From: Arenicola marina
Lineage: Eukaryota; Annelida; Polychaeta; Arenicolidae
NCBI GenBank assembly: GCA_964019135.1
Contig: OZ025248.1
Location: 30,435,670-30,499,669 of the forward strand
Direction: 5' to 3'
Length of the DNA: 64,000 bases
In this document: piece by piece, positions 23,151-36,374 of the stretch
Numbering within the stretch: position 1 is the stretch's first letter
Layout of the letters: every line of letters begins with the position of its first letter
Notes under the pieces: generated by a model
Databases searched by the model: none
The model's input: the letters and a program-made list of their open reading frames with translations, nothing else
Told to the model about the DNA's origin: nothing
Position numbers and translations under genes: made by a program

Positions 23151-26100
23151 AACACACAACAAGGGCATCGAAATTAGTGCATGCTTTCGCCCTACCCCAC
23201 GCTATTAACCATCTGCCAACGGATGGGGACTCCATATAAACTGAATTACATGCTCTGATTTCTGACATGACAGTTCAGTAGATAGCGCATACCATTGCAA
23301 CTCTCAGTGGACAACGCTGTTCGTTGCCGTTCTCAGTAGCTAGCGCTAATTAGATCTTAATGTACAAATAATGCTAACCATTACCTTATCCTGTACAGAT
23401 TCAATGTAGTCATTGTAATCTCAAGAATGTAATAACACTGATAATTGAAATATTTAAATTCGAATAACACTGGTCATGGCAATCTTATGTAACAACTTAC
23501 ACTGTAACACTAATCGCTGTAGTCTTAAATAGAACTGACTCCCGATAATTGTCCTGTGTTATCTTACTCCGGGCGCGTTGCCACAGCCATTAAGAGTTTA
23601 TTGTTGTCCTTTGGTGTCCTTCTCATTGTCTTCGTAGTAGATATTTACTTGTTTCTATATGTATTCTTGCATGTGAAGTAGATATGTCGACTTCTTTGCA
23701 CTTGGTGTTTCCGCCTACAGCTATCGACGACAAAAGCAATATATGCAAACAAACGATGGTGGGTGATGGTATGTAAATAATACGGCATAAAATCGAAGAA
23801 TATTTTCGTAGCAGTGTCACTTTGACAAGGGTCCTTCAACTACTTTTATCTCTTGAATGTAACTCCGTCATCACTTATATGTAATATATCTATATGTGTT
23901 TATGTATCTTATCGCCATTATGTATTAGGGCATGTGTACTTGCTACGTTATCTATAGAAACACGTCATATTGTGGACTCAAAACAAAAAACGATGCCAAG
24001 ACACAGACTTCATCAAAGGTATTAGAACTGCGTTCTGTCGATGGCATTAAAGTATCTACCACATGTGTGATCCGCATACGCGGTAACTGCAGATTGGTGA
24101 CGTCAGAAAAGCGCGGGAACTCCCTCGTGTGTCCGTGTTATAGGGCACGACACGTACTACGTCACTTCCGGTACGCCTCCTTCATCTTGTTTACTGCGAT
24201 ACATCCTCCACTCCTAGGTGCAGTCCGTATTTTATGAGGCCCAGGCTACGAGTGAATATTGTAGCGAAGTATCTCGTCGAAGCTCAAACTGCATGTATAT
24301 GCGTGTTATTTCTCAAAAAAGTCGATGCAAATGTTCCAGGTTCTACGCGAATGGATTTTACCCGAGGTATTATCATTCTGACTTTGATGAATACCCACGT
24401 GAGACAGCAATATACGCTATATTTATGGTTGTATATCGATCAAATATTGTCGTGGGTGATCTGTTGCTACAAAGGGTAAACTGCGCAGAAGCTGGCTAAA
24501 TCGAAAAGGCGGAAGGACTAAAATCACGTATGACATTATGCAATTGAGGTTTCTCTGTGTTTTACTTTCATATCTTATTAAAACGTACGTAGCCTGTATC
24601 GGTGTGATAGGTATATAGGTGTTACACGAATTCACGTTAAAGGTCCTAGTGTGCTAGACCCCAGGCGTATAATTATAGGTGGACTGATGGTTTCCTGGGT
24701 GAGGGGCCCATTGACAACACATTCCATGCTCAGCGAACATGCAACCACCTCCACCACTTGCTGAGCTTTATCTTTCGCGTTTGTCTGCCCCCCTTTACTG
24801 TATGCGGGGAAAGTTGACATCGTGTCAGCAGTGTACATACAGAGAGATACACCCGTGTACCAGCCACTCCTACCATTAACAACAAGTACGAGTGCGTGTG
24901 TGTTTTTGTTTTTCATTGAATTCAAACGAACACTGTTTATTAAGAGTTGTGACCAGCTGTTGAAGTAACAGTCAGAAGTGGGCTCAGGTTTGAAATTGTT
25001 AACACACTGTATATATATATATATATATTATTGGTCCCCGGTTGTTTGTTAGGTCAGGAGTGGTGGGGCAAACCGCTCAGCCCCACCCCACGTGTCCTCC
25101 TCCTGGTCCATTACCATTACCCCCACCCCTACCCCCTCCTGCAGACGACCCTAGGTATCCCCCGTCAGAACACTGATGAGGGATTCCCTTCTACTATTAT
25201 TACAATTGTTTCGTTTTTGAAACGCTAATAAAATACGAAATACCAAGAAAAGTTCCATCGTCGGTTGTTATTGATATATTTTTGTTCTAATTGCACCGTG
25301 TAAATACGAACCCGTCGCTCAAAAATGTATGGCCGTTATCCACTTTAATTGTATATAAATAATGCCATGTATTTAATATAGTTTGTAACGTTAACAATAT
25401 TGCCAACCACACGGCAGATTCTGATTTAGTATTTTTTTGCACATGGTTGAGTGCGTTTTGTAATAATAACAGTCTAGGTCACGTGGCAAAGTCTTTGCCA
25501 TGTTAGTTTGTGGCAGGATCATTTGGGCCACATGACGGTTGCTAAAGGCAATATGGTATTCCGCTTAAGCAGTCAAAGTTTTCTATATTTAGGAAGAGCA
25601 CATCACTGGGAATACAGATCAGTGTACCACGATGAACACGACGAACCCTCATACAGAGAAGCTGTGAGAGGTGGGGTTCACGATTAACTGTCTGACCCGC
25701 GACGCCGTCAGACGCATGACGGCGTATCGAGAAAAAAAGAACGCCATTTATATCTCACACGGTCCATCGCAGATTATGATATCTGTTCACGAACGTAGAA
25801 ATCTGACATAAAGATATACAGCTGAATAGTTTGAGTGTGTAGATCTTGTTGCCAGGTCGGTCATTATTAAGTACAGCCTACTCATTCGATCTGTCCGGTG
25901 ACGTAATGCCCAGGGTGACGGTAGGACAACATGACAACGCATTCAAACGGTTCATTAAGGAGGTGGCCACTTGCCGGCGCCCTCCCCGTTCACCGCTCCA
26001 TTAGCAGTCGCATTATTTGTACACGGTCGGGGAGCATTCTCGCGGCAGAGGGCGCCAGCAGACACGACGTAAACGCCCTACCCCGCGCCGGACCACCTCT

Positions 26101-26630
26101 TAATGTCTGCGTCAATGGCCCGCATGACTGCGAGCGCCTCCTGGCGATCAGACAAAGGCGTCCGCAGCTCCGAGTGACATAATTCAATTGGCAGGCGTGC
26201 TTCCTCGATCTGCGTGAGCGGAACTCCTTGATTAGGAGGTCTTCTGGCGTGAACTTGACTCCCGCGACCAGTACGTTTAGGCGACGTGCAAACCTAATGA
26301 GGATGACCAGTTTTTAGAGCGGAGGCTAAACGAATTGACTGCAACAACAAGTACCACGTCACCCTGGGTCAAACATGGGTTCCGTACATGGGAAACATTG
26401 TTTCAAGGGGGGGGGTATAAATCAGCGATTTCCCGATTTACGGTTATTTAATCTTAAAATTCCCAGTTCACCATTAATGAAAATCCTTGATCACGACGGT
26501 CGGCTAATATCCCATTTCCAGTTCAAGAACAATTATTTGCCTCATTCCCAGTTCACGGTGAAATGAAAACCCCATTCTCGAGGAACAAAAATACCCTACG
26601 AAATACGTGTAGTTTAACGTGGAATCTTCA
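23151..26630. other. AT-rich single-copy sequence, no gene recognised
   Basis: About 3.5 kb without a recognisable exon. A TA microsatellite lies at about 25010-25030 and a CRE octamer at 24098-24105. Short frames show no family motifs. Confidence 0.4.
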
Positions 26631-26945
26631 TGACGCACATTGGCTTGGCTTGGCTTGGCTGCCAAATGACGTTCACTCCGATTGGAGTGGCCGACAAATG
26701 ATGTGAACCTCCATTGGCCTGGTCGTCATATGACGTGCCCCTCCATTGGCTTGGCCGCTAAGTGACGTACACATCTATTGGGTTGACTGCCAAATGACGT
26801 TCACTTCCATAGGTTTGGCCATCAAATGACTTGCACCCAACTGGTTCGGCCATCAAATGACGCGCACCCAGACTGGTTCGGCCATCAAACGACGTGCATC
26901 CCGATTGGCTTTGCCGTCGATTGACATTGACTGGAATTGACTTGG
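26631..26945. repeat. Degenerate 32-bp repeat carrying TGACGT and ATTGG motifs
   Basis: About 9-10 diverged units with the approximate pattern TGACGTNCAC, then ATTGGNTTGGCC, then CAAA. Units begin near 26631, 26668, 26700 and 26731, then about every 32 bp. TGACG (CRE half-site) recurs in most units and ATTGG (inverted CCAAT box) in most. The divergence suggests an array older than its neighbours. Confidence 0.8.
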
Positions 26946-29630
26946 CGTGGGCACCGACAATCCCCGGGTCGCGTGACTTACTGTCTGATGCAGATGACTT
27001 GTGTTTGTGTCGACACATGACGCGCCGCTACCAGTGTTATTTGACGTCACAGCTACCGCCCCTGGAGTCCTCCATTTCCCAATCTCCTTATGGAGCAGTA
27101 ACCACTTTTCATTGCCGCCTGACATCACAGCGGGCAGTGAGCCACTAGACAGAGGGAGAGATAGATAGAGTGACGAGTGGCGGGATCGACGTCGGCGTAG
27201 GAAGGAAAACGGGCGGTGGAAATAGGCGCTCTGGGGCCGAAAGAAGACCTGGCAGAAAGGATGTGAATTAGAGGGAAAAATAAGAGGGAAAAGCAACAGG
27301 GAAGGGTGCACCAGGGAAAGGCTATAACATATGCCAGAGAGAGAAGGGCGGGGCGAGGAGGGGGGAAGGGGGGTGGGGGCTGGGTGACTGGGTGGAAGAA
27401 TGAGCACACAATAAAGATGGAGAGAGAGGGGGGTCATGACAGAAAGAATATGAGAGTGAGTGGAAGGTGGGGAATTAGGGAGGTGGGCGCACGGCAGATG
27501 GAGAGGGATCGAGTGAGAGAGAGGAAGAGAATGCGAAAGAAAGAGAGGGTCGGGATCGGGGTCGCGGCCGGTGATTGAGTGACAGAGAGCGATAGGGTGT
27601 GAGGAAGTGAGCGAACGAGACAGACTAGATTGAGAGAGCATACGTTAGGTAGACGAATGGTAGCAATGCCGTAGGAAGGCAAGAAGACCGTGCCCCCGCC
27701 TCCATCGCCCCACCTTACCGAGAGAGCAGTGTCGGAGGCTAGTTGGCTACCTGTTCATGCCAGGGACGTGAAAAGCTGGCTGTCACCAGTTCTATAAGAA
27801 CTCGACCCCAATTACCGGCGAAGCCCCGCGGCGATGACGTCACGGGGCGAGGTTGCTAGGGACGGCCGAGCCGAGCCTCATGCCGTCGCCCCCAACACGT
27901 ATCCGTCGTGTAGAACGCCACCGTCAATACAGTCCGCCGGGGAAGTGTAGCAGAAAGGACATGCTCGTTAACTTCTCATGAACCTCCCCGCCTCCGCACG
28001 ACCCTGGGAGACAAGGCTGGGTCTGACACAGATGCAGCGACATGTTCACGTGGTCAAGCGGAGCTGATTCCTGAAGGCAATCGTGCCGCAGTTTCGTACC
28101 CCAAAGGTATCTGCGATTGATTGATGGAGAAGCCAAATTAGGTTTCGCATTTGGCAGAGCACAATGGCTGTGTCCTGAATGCAATGGCGACCGCCTGACC
28201 AGTCAACAGGGCAGCGGGTGCCGTGCCCAATCCGCCGACTCGGAGGCAGAAGAAAGGGGGGCCGGCGATATTATGAACCTTATTAAGACCGCGCCGACAC
28301 CAGCCCATGGTCCAGATGTCAGGGTCATGTCTGCCCCTATACTGTCATCACTCCTGCCTCACTATATCAAAATCTCCCGGGCTTGGCCCTCGTGGCTGAG
28401 TATATGGTTGGTGATGTGAAGTGAATATAACGCACAAGACTGAGAAGTATTTTACACCATATATATATATAATGTTGTCTCCTATTTATCTACGAATCTA
28501 TACAGTAGCATTCGCATTATATTTATATAGACAATTATGTGGATCTTAATTTTATAAATTGCTTGCGACTGTTTTTACATTTTCTATCGAATAATGAAAA
28601 ATATCGTTATATTATTCATCATAATTGTCACCAGATTTTGCCTTTGTTAGACAGCGTTGGATGATACATTCTTGGATATACTTCTATAATATATGTTGGC
28701 AATTATTACCCATGCAATGGTTGTGCAATATAATGGTATATTACGAACGTATTAATGAAAGGCAATACATTTCTTTGATATCGGCCCCGATGTGGCCCTC
28801 CTCAACAATAAGACCTGGCATCTTTGGGGCGGATTGCGCCAGACCTTACTGGTACCTGGTGAATAGTGCCTCCATAGAAACTCGGGATATTACTTACATA
28901 AATCTTCTCCTCGCCTTGTATGTGTTATAATGGCATTGGCGCATGATGTATATCACAGCTGACATCTAGGAGCTTGTGTTTTGGACACCCGTCGTCACCA
29001 GTGCATGGGACTGTAGCATCGATGGTATCGATGGTGGTTTGGCGCATATAATTTAATTTTAAATGACGAAGGAAATGTAAATGAAATTGAGCATCGAATC
29101 CTTTGATATTTTACTATCAAACCACTTGTTCAGTACAGTGGTGGAACAATCAGTACCGCTACCACGAGCTCTGAAGATGCGCATGCGCTGTTCTTGCACA
29201 TAATGAATGACCCATGCGACCTGTGGTGACCTCAAGCGGTGAGGGCACACATCAATGTACATAGAGGATGCGCTGCTGTCTAGACAAGGTTCAACAAAGT
29301 ATTAGAAATAAACGCAGAAGCTGATGGCATGCAAAGGTGGCTCAGGAAGAAGGTATAGGAAATCCATTTTACGATAGTTCAAGCGTGCAGTTTTATATAA
29401 GCATTAGGGCTACCTTGCTTAACACAATATACAGTTTGAATAGTATCGATACTGAAAGCCATCAAACTGGTTTTGCCTCATGCGAGGCAGCCAATTCTCT
29501 TTCACCTTGAAACAGCGTTAGTCAGTCATACCGGCGACTGACATCTTCGTAATGGTGCAGGTTAAAGGTCAGACCACAGAAGCTTCTTGACCTATGGCAT
29601 CAATAGGTCTGTACCTGTCGCAGGTTTACA
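26946..29630. other. Single-copy sequence, no gene recognised
   Basis: A purine-rich plus strand (AGAGAGG-type) runs from about 27140 to 27650. CRE octamers lie at 27042-27049 and 27835-27842. A TA tract lies near 28460. Serine- and leucine-rich minus-strand frames at 26853-27641 are the complement of the purine tract. Confidence 0.4.
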
Positions 29631-29631
29631 G

Positions 29632-29726
29632 CCTGGTGACAATGAGAACCCATGGCACGTTATTGCGCCGGGCACTCGTTCTGCGATGGCGCCATGGGTT
29701 ACTCGTGTGATACCACCAGGCTATCG
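29632..29726. repeat. Imperfect inverted repeat with roughly 30-bp arms
   Basis: AGCCTGGTG...ACCCATGGC on the left is matched by GCCATGGGT...CACCAGGCT on the right. The single-stranded form would be a long hairpin with a short GC-rich loop. It could be a small MITE core or an RNA hairpin; neither is proven. Confidence 0.6.
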
Positions 29727-29731
29727 ATTGT

Positions 29732-29790
29732 AGGCCTGGATTGGTGGCTTAGGCCATCTTTGTGCACACATGGGCCATGACAGGCCACGG
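29732..29790 (-). mobile_element. Possible SINE tail fragment
   Basis: TTAGGCCATCTTTGTGCACA resembles TTAGGCCACTTTTGTGCACA at the tail of the tRNA-derived SINE near 35830, in the same orientation. The match is short, so a shared LINE-type tail or detached SINE end is inference. Confidence 0.35.
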
Positions 29791-30719
29791 ACACCATACT
29801 TGATTGACAATGAGGTGAACGGCTGAAGAGGTACCGGTGCGCGTTATATATAGTGCATATGTGGTATTACATAATGGGCTATGACATATGGATGTAATGC
29901 ATACTGCCGTGTGCGCTGTTGATTTCTGTCTGGCGATATATATATATGTGAATATCATGTGACTACGACAGTCAATGCGTCATCAGATACGTCACCATGG
30001 GGCCATGACTGTGACGTCATCGGCTGCAACTTTGCAGGGTTGCCACGTGGTACACCAGTGACGTACACTATACTAACTGAGCAGCGCCGCAATGGTCTGA
30101 TGGTAGTAGCCTGCACGTAGCTTGCCTTGCCATGGCACCCACCCATGTCTCTCATGAATGCCCTGGACTGCGTTACCCAACATCCGGTGGCTAGAGCTGA
30201 CGTAACAATAACCGATACGAGCTCATGCCTCTCCCCCACCCCCCACTTCTTCCCTCCTCGCTATCCGACACCCCCTCCCCCCCACCTCCCCCGCCTTTCC
30301 TCACCGTCCACTCTCCCCGCCGCATGCTGTAGGTCCTGTCCTCCCGGCCCCTAGGGGCCACTGCCCCCGGGGACCCGCGTCCCACACACGTAATTGCCGC
30401 GGGGTTATGCCATAGGCTCTTGTTGAAAACCAATTTAGGGCCAGCGGGGCCGGCCAATTTCCTAGGGGCGGGACCGAGCCTGGATCTGGACCCCCTCCGG
30501 CCGGTCTCCACGTCTCTGACGACCCCTCTTGTTTGGCCGGGCCGCGCTGGGGCCCTCAACAAACCAGACCGCTAAATTAAATTCCTCAGGCTGCAGTTGT
30601 CGGGGACATAATTTCTTCCTAATTCGGTGGGTTAAGCTGAATAAATTCGAGGCCAAGGTAGACAGACGAAGAGGATCATGTGTTGAACGGCGCGGGGGCA
30701 GCCTCTGCCAGGGGAAGAG
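29791..30719. other. Single-copy sequence, no gene recognised
   Basis: A CRE octamer lies at 30012-30019 and C-rich sequence near 30235-30330. No exon recognised. Confidence 0.4.
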
Positions 30720-31152
30720 GCTGTGGGGCGGGGGTGGGATGGGGGTGGGGTGGGGTGAGGGGGTGGTTGGTGGTGGGTGGTGGGTGGTGGGTGGACCATG
30801 AAGGTCACGGGGAAGGGGGGCCAGCTGGGAGGAACGATGGTGGACGGGGTAGGCCGGTCTGTGAAGGTCGCGAGAGGCCAGGGAGCGACGAGGTAGGATG
30901 TAGGCCTAGGTGGAGTGTATGAGGTGGAGTGGGCGGCTGAAGACAGGCATTGGCCCCGGTGGGTGGGGTGGGTGTGGGTGGGCGGAGTGTGGTGATGTGG
31001 ACGGGGTGGAGTAGGCGGCTGAAGACAGGCACTGGCCCCGGTGGGTGGGGTGGGTGTGGGTGGGCGGGGTGGAGAGAAGTGGACGGGGGCGGCTGAAGAC
31101 AAGCATTGGCCCCGGTGGGTAGGGTGGGTGTGGGTGGGCGGGGTGTGGTGGA
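30720..31152. repeat. G/T-rich tract followed by three copies of a 75-82-bp unit
   Basis: GGTGGGTGG-type low complexity to about 30795 is followed by three units, each starting GGCGGCTGAAGAC (near 30932, 31014 and 31089). Each continues with CATTGGCCCCGGTGGGT or a close variant. Confidence 0.8.
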
Positions 31153-31211
31153 TATGATTATGTATCTGCTAGAGAGCGAAGGAAGGATCGTCAAGCACAA
31201 AGACGGTCACG

Positions 31212-31440
31212 TAAGCCGTGAAGGTGACCTGTCATGTAGGTCAATTAAGTCATGTAGGTCATGAAGGTCATGTAAGTCATGTAGGTCCTGTAGGTCATGT
31301 AAGTTATGTAGGTCATGTAGGTCATGTAATTCATGTAGGTCATGTAGGTCATGTAAATCATTTAGGTCCTGTAGGTCATGTAAGTCATGTAGGTCATGTA
31401 ATTCATGTAGGCCATGTAGGTTACGTAGGGCATGTAGGTA
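31212..31440. repeat. 9-bp repeat (GTCATGTAG)
   Basis: About 25 imperfect units. The period is divisible by 3, so one + strand frame reads as repeated GHV/SHV/GHV tripeptides. No flanking domain supports a protein. Confidence 0.88.
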
Positions 31441-31515
31441 TGCGACGTTATATAGTATGTGGGTTATTTATAGACAACGTATGCATCAGATAGACTGTAT
31501 ATATCAGTTTAGTGT

Positions 31516-32200
31516 ACATGTATACCATCATATCAACAAAAATGTCATTATGTTGGACATGTATGCCATCATATCGACAAGAATGTTATTATATTGGACA
31601 TGTATACCATCATATCAACAAAAATGTCATTATGTTGGACATGTATGCCATCATATCGACAAGAATGTTATTATATTGGACATGTATACCATCATATCAA
31701 CAAAAATGTCATTATGTTGGACATGTATGCCATCATATGGACAAAAATGTTATTATATTGGACATGTATGCCATCATATAGACAAAAATGTCCTTATATT
31801 GGACATGTATGCCATCATATAGACAAAAAAATGTCATTATATTGGACATGTATGCCATCATATAAACCCAAATGTCATTATATTGGACATGTATGCCACC
31901 ATAGAGACAATATGTCATTATATTGGACATGTATGCCATCATATCGACAATGTATGTCATTATATTGGCCAAGTATGCCAGCATATCGACAATATATATC
32001 ATTATATTGGCCAAGTAAGCCATTATATCGACAATATATGTCATTATGTTGACCAAGTATGCAATCATGTGGACAATATATGCCATTGTATGGGCCATCC
32101 ATGCCATTCTATATGCCATGCAAGTCATCACATAGACCATGATTACTCGTCATCTCATCATGTGTGCCATCAAATAGACCATCTTAGTCATGTATGTTAT
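31516..32200. repeat. 41-bp AT-rich minisatellite with an 82-bp dimer phase
   Basis: Units contain ACATGTATGCCATCATAT and TTATATTGG. From 31516 to about 31730, two variants alternate regularly (TATACC/CAACAAAAATG and TATGCC/CGACAAGAATG), making an 82-bp dimer. Later units are monomeric and increasingly degenerate towards 32200. Confidence 0.92.
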
Positions 32201-32671
32201 AATGCATTCCGTGTAAGCCTTTATCTACTAGTTAAACAACGAGCTGGAGTGCATTCGTCAAAATAAAGCACGACACGCGATAACGTCTAGTGGTATATTT
32301 GGGGAATGCACGACAGCGAGTTAAATTTGCTCATGTTTGGACACAGGAAATTGAATATTGTATCAAGTGCACTGACTAATACGTGAGCGAGCATTATGGA
32401 AACAACGGTTCGTCATTGTGAAGCCCCGGTGGGGGGGGGGGGGACGGGGTACCGGTAATATATGCAACCGGCAACTGTTGAATTTCCATATATTTTGAGC
32501 TTTCTGATCTAACACCCGTCCCCGTGGGGCTTAACATTAACATTGACATTGCAATGCATTCCATTGTTTGTCTTGAAATTGGCAAGTTCTGACAACAACT
32601 GCCAGCTCGCCTCAGCTCAGCTCAGCTCGACTTGGCTGATTGCACCGTGACACTTAGCGGAGTCAATATTA
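32201..32671. other. Single-copy sequence, no gene seen
   Basis: A G run of about 13 lies near 32431 and a CAGCT-type short repeat near 32605-32630. Confidence 0.4.
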
Positions 32672-32835
32672 ACAACAACTGTTCATTATCAAGATAATGC
32701 ACAGTTTCTCGTTCATTATTAAAATAATGTACTATTTTGCCGTTCTTTATTTAAATAACGCACACTTACGTTAATAAAACACGGCTAGGTCTGTTTTCTT
32801 ATGCATTCTTCTAGATAATGGATACTTAAAACAAA
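32672..32835. repeat. Three to four degenerate hairpin-forming repeats of about 35 bp
   Basis: CATTATCAAGATAATG, CATTATTAAAATAATG, TTTATTTAAATAACG and a fourth weaker copy follow each other at about 35-40-bp spacing, each a short palindrome. They resemble an AT-rich cruciform array. Confidence 0.55.
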
Positions 32836-35814
32836 GGCGTGTCACACAATTTTTTAAATATACCGGTAGGCTATGTAAACGATTATACCGACCGTGCATG
32901 CCATGGCATTAGCCAGGTCTCATGCATATCATTGTGACGCTCAATGCTTTTATACAATTACTCGTTAACAGATTGTAACTGTGCCATAAGACATCAGAAC
33001 GCGTTCTACATGACCATATTGTATATGGCTGGACATTAACAAAATCAATATATGGGTATAAATATCTTTAAACATGTTTTGTATAATAATAGTGTTGCCT
33101 ACAAATCTGTCAATAGCATGTGTATTTAGATACCACAAACACACTGCGATGACCAGATGTCAATGTGGGTGTCAGTATGTAAAGGCTAGCTGTGGTGAGA
33201 CTCCATTCACGTACTATAGGGAGTTAGGTTTTGTTGCTTCTTCATTGTGTTTTTTGATGGTTTCTCTCACTCGTATTTCTTCTCTTACGAGGTTCGACCC
33301 CGCCACACTCTCTGATGTTATGGTCCACGGGGCGGCCCTTTCACGAGTAGCCGCATCCACACGATGTTCTGCCCGTTAAAGCACTCCGCTATCTTTCCTG
33401 CCTTTCCCTACACCAACGCGGAGGCCTAACCACTTCCACACGATGTTTTGCCGTTAAAGGCGTTGTCTTCCTTCCTCTCCCTACACCTACGAGGAGCTAT
33501 AGCTGCCGGCCAGACAACGACCAACCACAACGACGTATAAGTTGCCCTCCATCATATATATCCTTCCAGACCCCCCTCCATGTCCTCCATTCCCCCTCCT
33601 CCCTCTCTCCCTCCAGTTATCGTTACTCTGACTGTTAATCTTAGCGAGATCTCGCGAGACTTGATATGTAGCTTCAGGCGGAGACCGCATGCTTCCTGCC
33701 TTCCCCGGTGGGCCACATACGCCACCACGGTGGGTGGGTGGGTGGGAGGGGGGGGGGGAGGGGTGACCATCATCGGTTATGGAAGTGCCCCCGCCCTTCT
33801 CCCCCATTCCCTTCCCCCGACTACCGCCCCCCATTCCCCCCACTCTGTCCTCTTCACTTTGTATCTAAGCTGAAAGAGGATGGTTGGTAGTGTGGCTGAT
33901 GAAAGCTGGGGGATGGGGGGTGGGGGAGGGGGGGGGGTAGAGAGTGATAGGTGAGGAAGGGGACGGGGAGGATAGAGGATGTCTTCACCGCTGAGTCGAG
34001 GCACCAGCCCCGAAGCTGGTTTTGCCGTTGACGAGTTCCCATCTGGAACCGACTAACTGGCAATTTCGCGTCGGAATTACAAGGCTGGCAACGTTAGTGA
34101 CATGTCGCGGGGGACTTCTTTTTACGTCGGACGGATTCAATTCCGGCTCGCCCATCAGCGGTAAAATGGTTGAGCATAGAGAGCTTTAATCGCGTCCTCC
34201 ACTCGCTGACAAAAGCACTCCGCCAGGCCGACGGAGGGAAGGTCCTATGGAACCATCCCAGCGAATAACCCCCGTAAGCTGTTGGCATTAAACTCCCGCA
34301 ACAGGTTCGCCGTCTGCTGACCAGACACGGTATATAGGGAGCGTTGTTTGACTCGACATTAGGAAAGAAAAAAAGTCATGTCATGTCATGGCATTCATTA
34401 TTAATGGCGTCCATTTGAAGTGGAAGGACACACTCTGTGTGGGGAGCGATGTGACATTTCAGAGCCTTGCTGCCCATAATATATGTATTAAGCCAGGACT
34501 ATTTTTAAAATGATACCCAGACAAAATTGTTAAAGTATGCATTACCACTCATTTCTAAACAAAAAAAGAGGAGTCTCCGAGTTATATGTTTGTACCAAAA
34601 CAAAACATCCGTGTTCTCTGTGATAGATGCACCGGAAGCTGTTGCCCCTGCCCCTTAATATTTGCTGGGAACGCAGTAAATTGGCTTGAATGCCATTAAG
34701 TTCTGACTATGCCGAGATATTGAACGCTGTTTGCTATTAGCCAAAACTCTTAGCTAGAACTGAAATGTTCGGAAAGTCATAAGCCAAAAGTTTGCTTGCT
34801 ATTTGTTTGACAAACGTATAATTATGTCCAATCCCGAAATGCCATTACGGTCTGTAGCGGGATGTTTGTTGTTTATGGTGACTCTCATGGTTATAGGTCA
34901 AGACAAAAGGGTTTTCTACACAATAAACGTACCAAACAGATTATTCACATATTCGGCTCACACGGAGGGCGCGTTAAGACAATGATGCGTTTGATAAAGT
35001 GAAACGTTTGTGTCACTCAGGTGTACGCCATATGACTAGTATTTTCATCTAAATATACATTTTATACACTGATGCAAGTTTATATATAGACATCGTTTAT
35101 CAAACGTTTACAGCAGGAGAATTTCGCCCCCCGCTTCGCCACACCATTGCCTGTCCTAAATACATCTGTCAATATGTAGACCAGGAACGAAAGGGGTTAC
35201 TTTAAGCAGCATAGTAAATAGGGGTCAATTCCCGTGTGAGTCATTAGCATGTGCTGCGTGGCCACTTTTGGTGGCCAGGCTGGGGACAATACTTAGGACC
35301 TTGACGTGTGTTCATTGGTTACCAATTCTGTCTCGATTCTGCAGTCGCCAAGACAACCGAAGGCTCAAGCCCCCACCCAGCCAAGAAGTCCCTGCGCTCT
35401 GTCCCCGAGTTTTGCCAATTTTCTTCCGCTCAACCACAATGGTGGCTCCCAACATTAAGGAATTTAATGCACCCGACGCCACATCAGTTTTTGTGTGTAC
35501 GGCGTTCCATCGTTCCTCCGGCGTCGTCGGTGAGGGTTTTGCCACAGCCGGCTTGCCGGTATGAATAGGTGCTTAGACAGCTCTGTCACATGCCTTTTTG
35601 ATTCTCAAATTATGGGACTGAAAGAAAAGATCTGAATACTCGTTAATATTTTTGACTCCGGAACGAGAAGCCCGCCACGAAGCTGCGGCATTAAAGATTA
35701 GGCCCAGCGATGGTGCCATAATGGGACGAACAGAGGGTGGGCTGCCACCACCTTATCAGTTTTGATTCACAGTGGAGTTGTGCTGATGCTATGGCAATGT
35801 TATAGGAATGGAAT
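32836..35814. other. Single-copy sequence, no gene recognised
   Basis: A diverged tandem duplication of about 75 bp (ending CACACGATGTT.TGCC) lies at about 33355-33490, and homopolymer G near 33752 and 33930. Short frames, including one of 98 codons at 35268-35564, show no family similarity. Confidence 0.4.
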
Positions 35815-35992
35815 GTTGGTGTTTTAGGCCACTTTTGTGCACATACAGGCTAAATTGGGCCAAGGAACCTCCCGAGACGATGAAGGATGAAGGAATGAAA
35901 CATGCCCCAGATTAGGTGCCCGAGCCCGGATTCGAACCCAGGACCTATTGATCTGCGGTCTAGTGCGCTAACCACTACACCAGGGAGGCCCC
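35815..35992 (-). mobile_element. tRNA-derived SINE
   Basis: On the minus strand a tRNA-like head (about 35990 to 35916) has A box TGGTGTAGTGG and a perfect B box GGTTCGAATCC, ending in GGGCACC. A non-tRNA body follows (TTCATTCCTTCATCCTTCAT) and a tail ending CACAAAAGTGGCCTAAAACA. The minus-strand frame (DRRSIGPGFES) is the familiar spurious translation of a tRNA-like promoter. It is not the same family as the 77-bp array, because acceptor and anticodon regions differ. Confidence 0.75.
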
Positions 35993-36352
35993 CCAATGTT
36001 ATAGTCACGTGTAATTCCGTGTGGCATTTGAATCCTGATTGTGCCGTTATCACACTCGAATCGCATTACTACCACTGTTTTATTTCGTATGGCCATCTCC
36101 GTGGGAATCCGGGCTTTAGAATGCCTTTAGAGCGTCGATGCCACCTTTAACTATTATTATTGTAAATATTATTATATTACTATTAATAATGATTCATTAT
36201 GTCACTTTATCTCGTTTATATGTTTATATATACATATGTATATATTTGGGCCAATTCGTCAAGCCGTAGCTGAAGTACCATTGTTTCTATCGCCTAGCTC
36301 TTTAATCCGATGAGTTGAACTTTGGCGCATTGCTACTTGGACGTTGTCATGC

Positions 36353-36374
36353 GTGTGACGTCATGACGTCACAC
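36353..36374. promoter_or_regulatory. 22-bp perfect palindrome with two adjacent CRE octamers
   Basis: The sequence is its own reverse complement over 22 bp and holds TGACGTCA at 36356-36363 and again at 36364-36371. A third octamer lies at 36654-36661. No gene start is visible nearby, so a promoter role is unproven. Confidence 0.5.
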
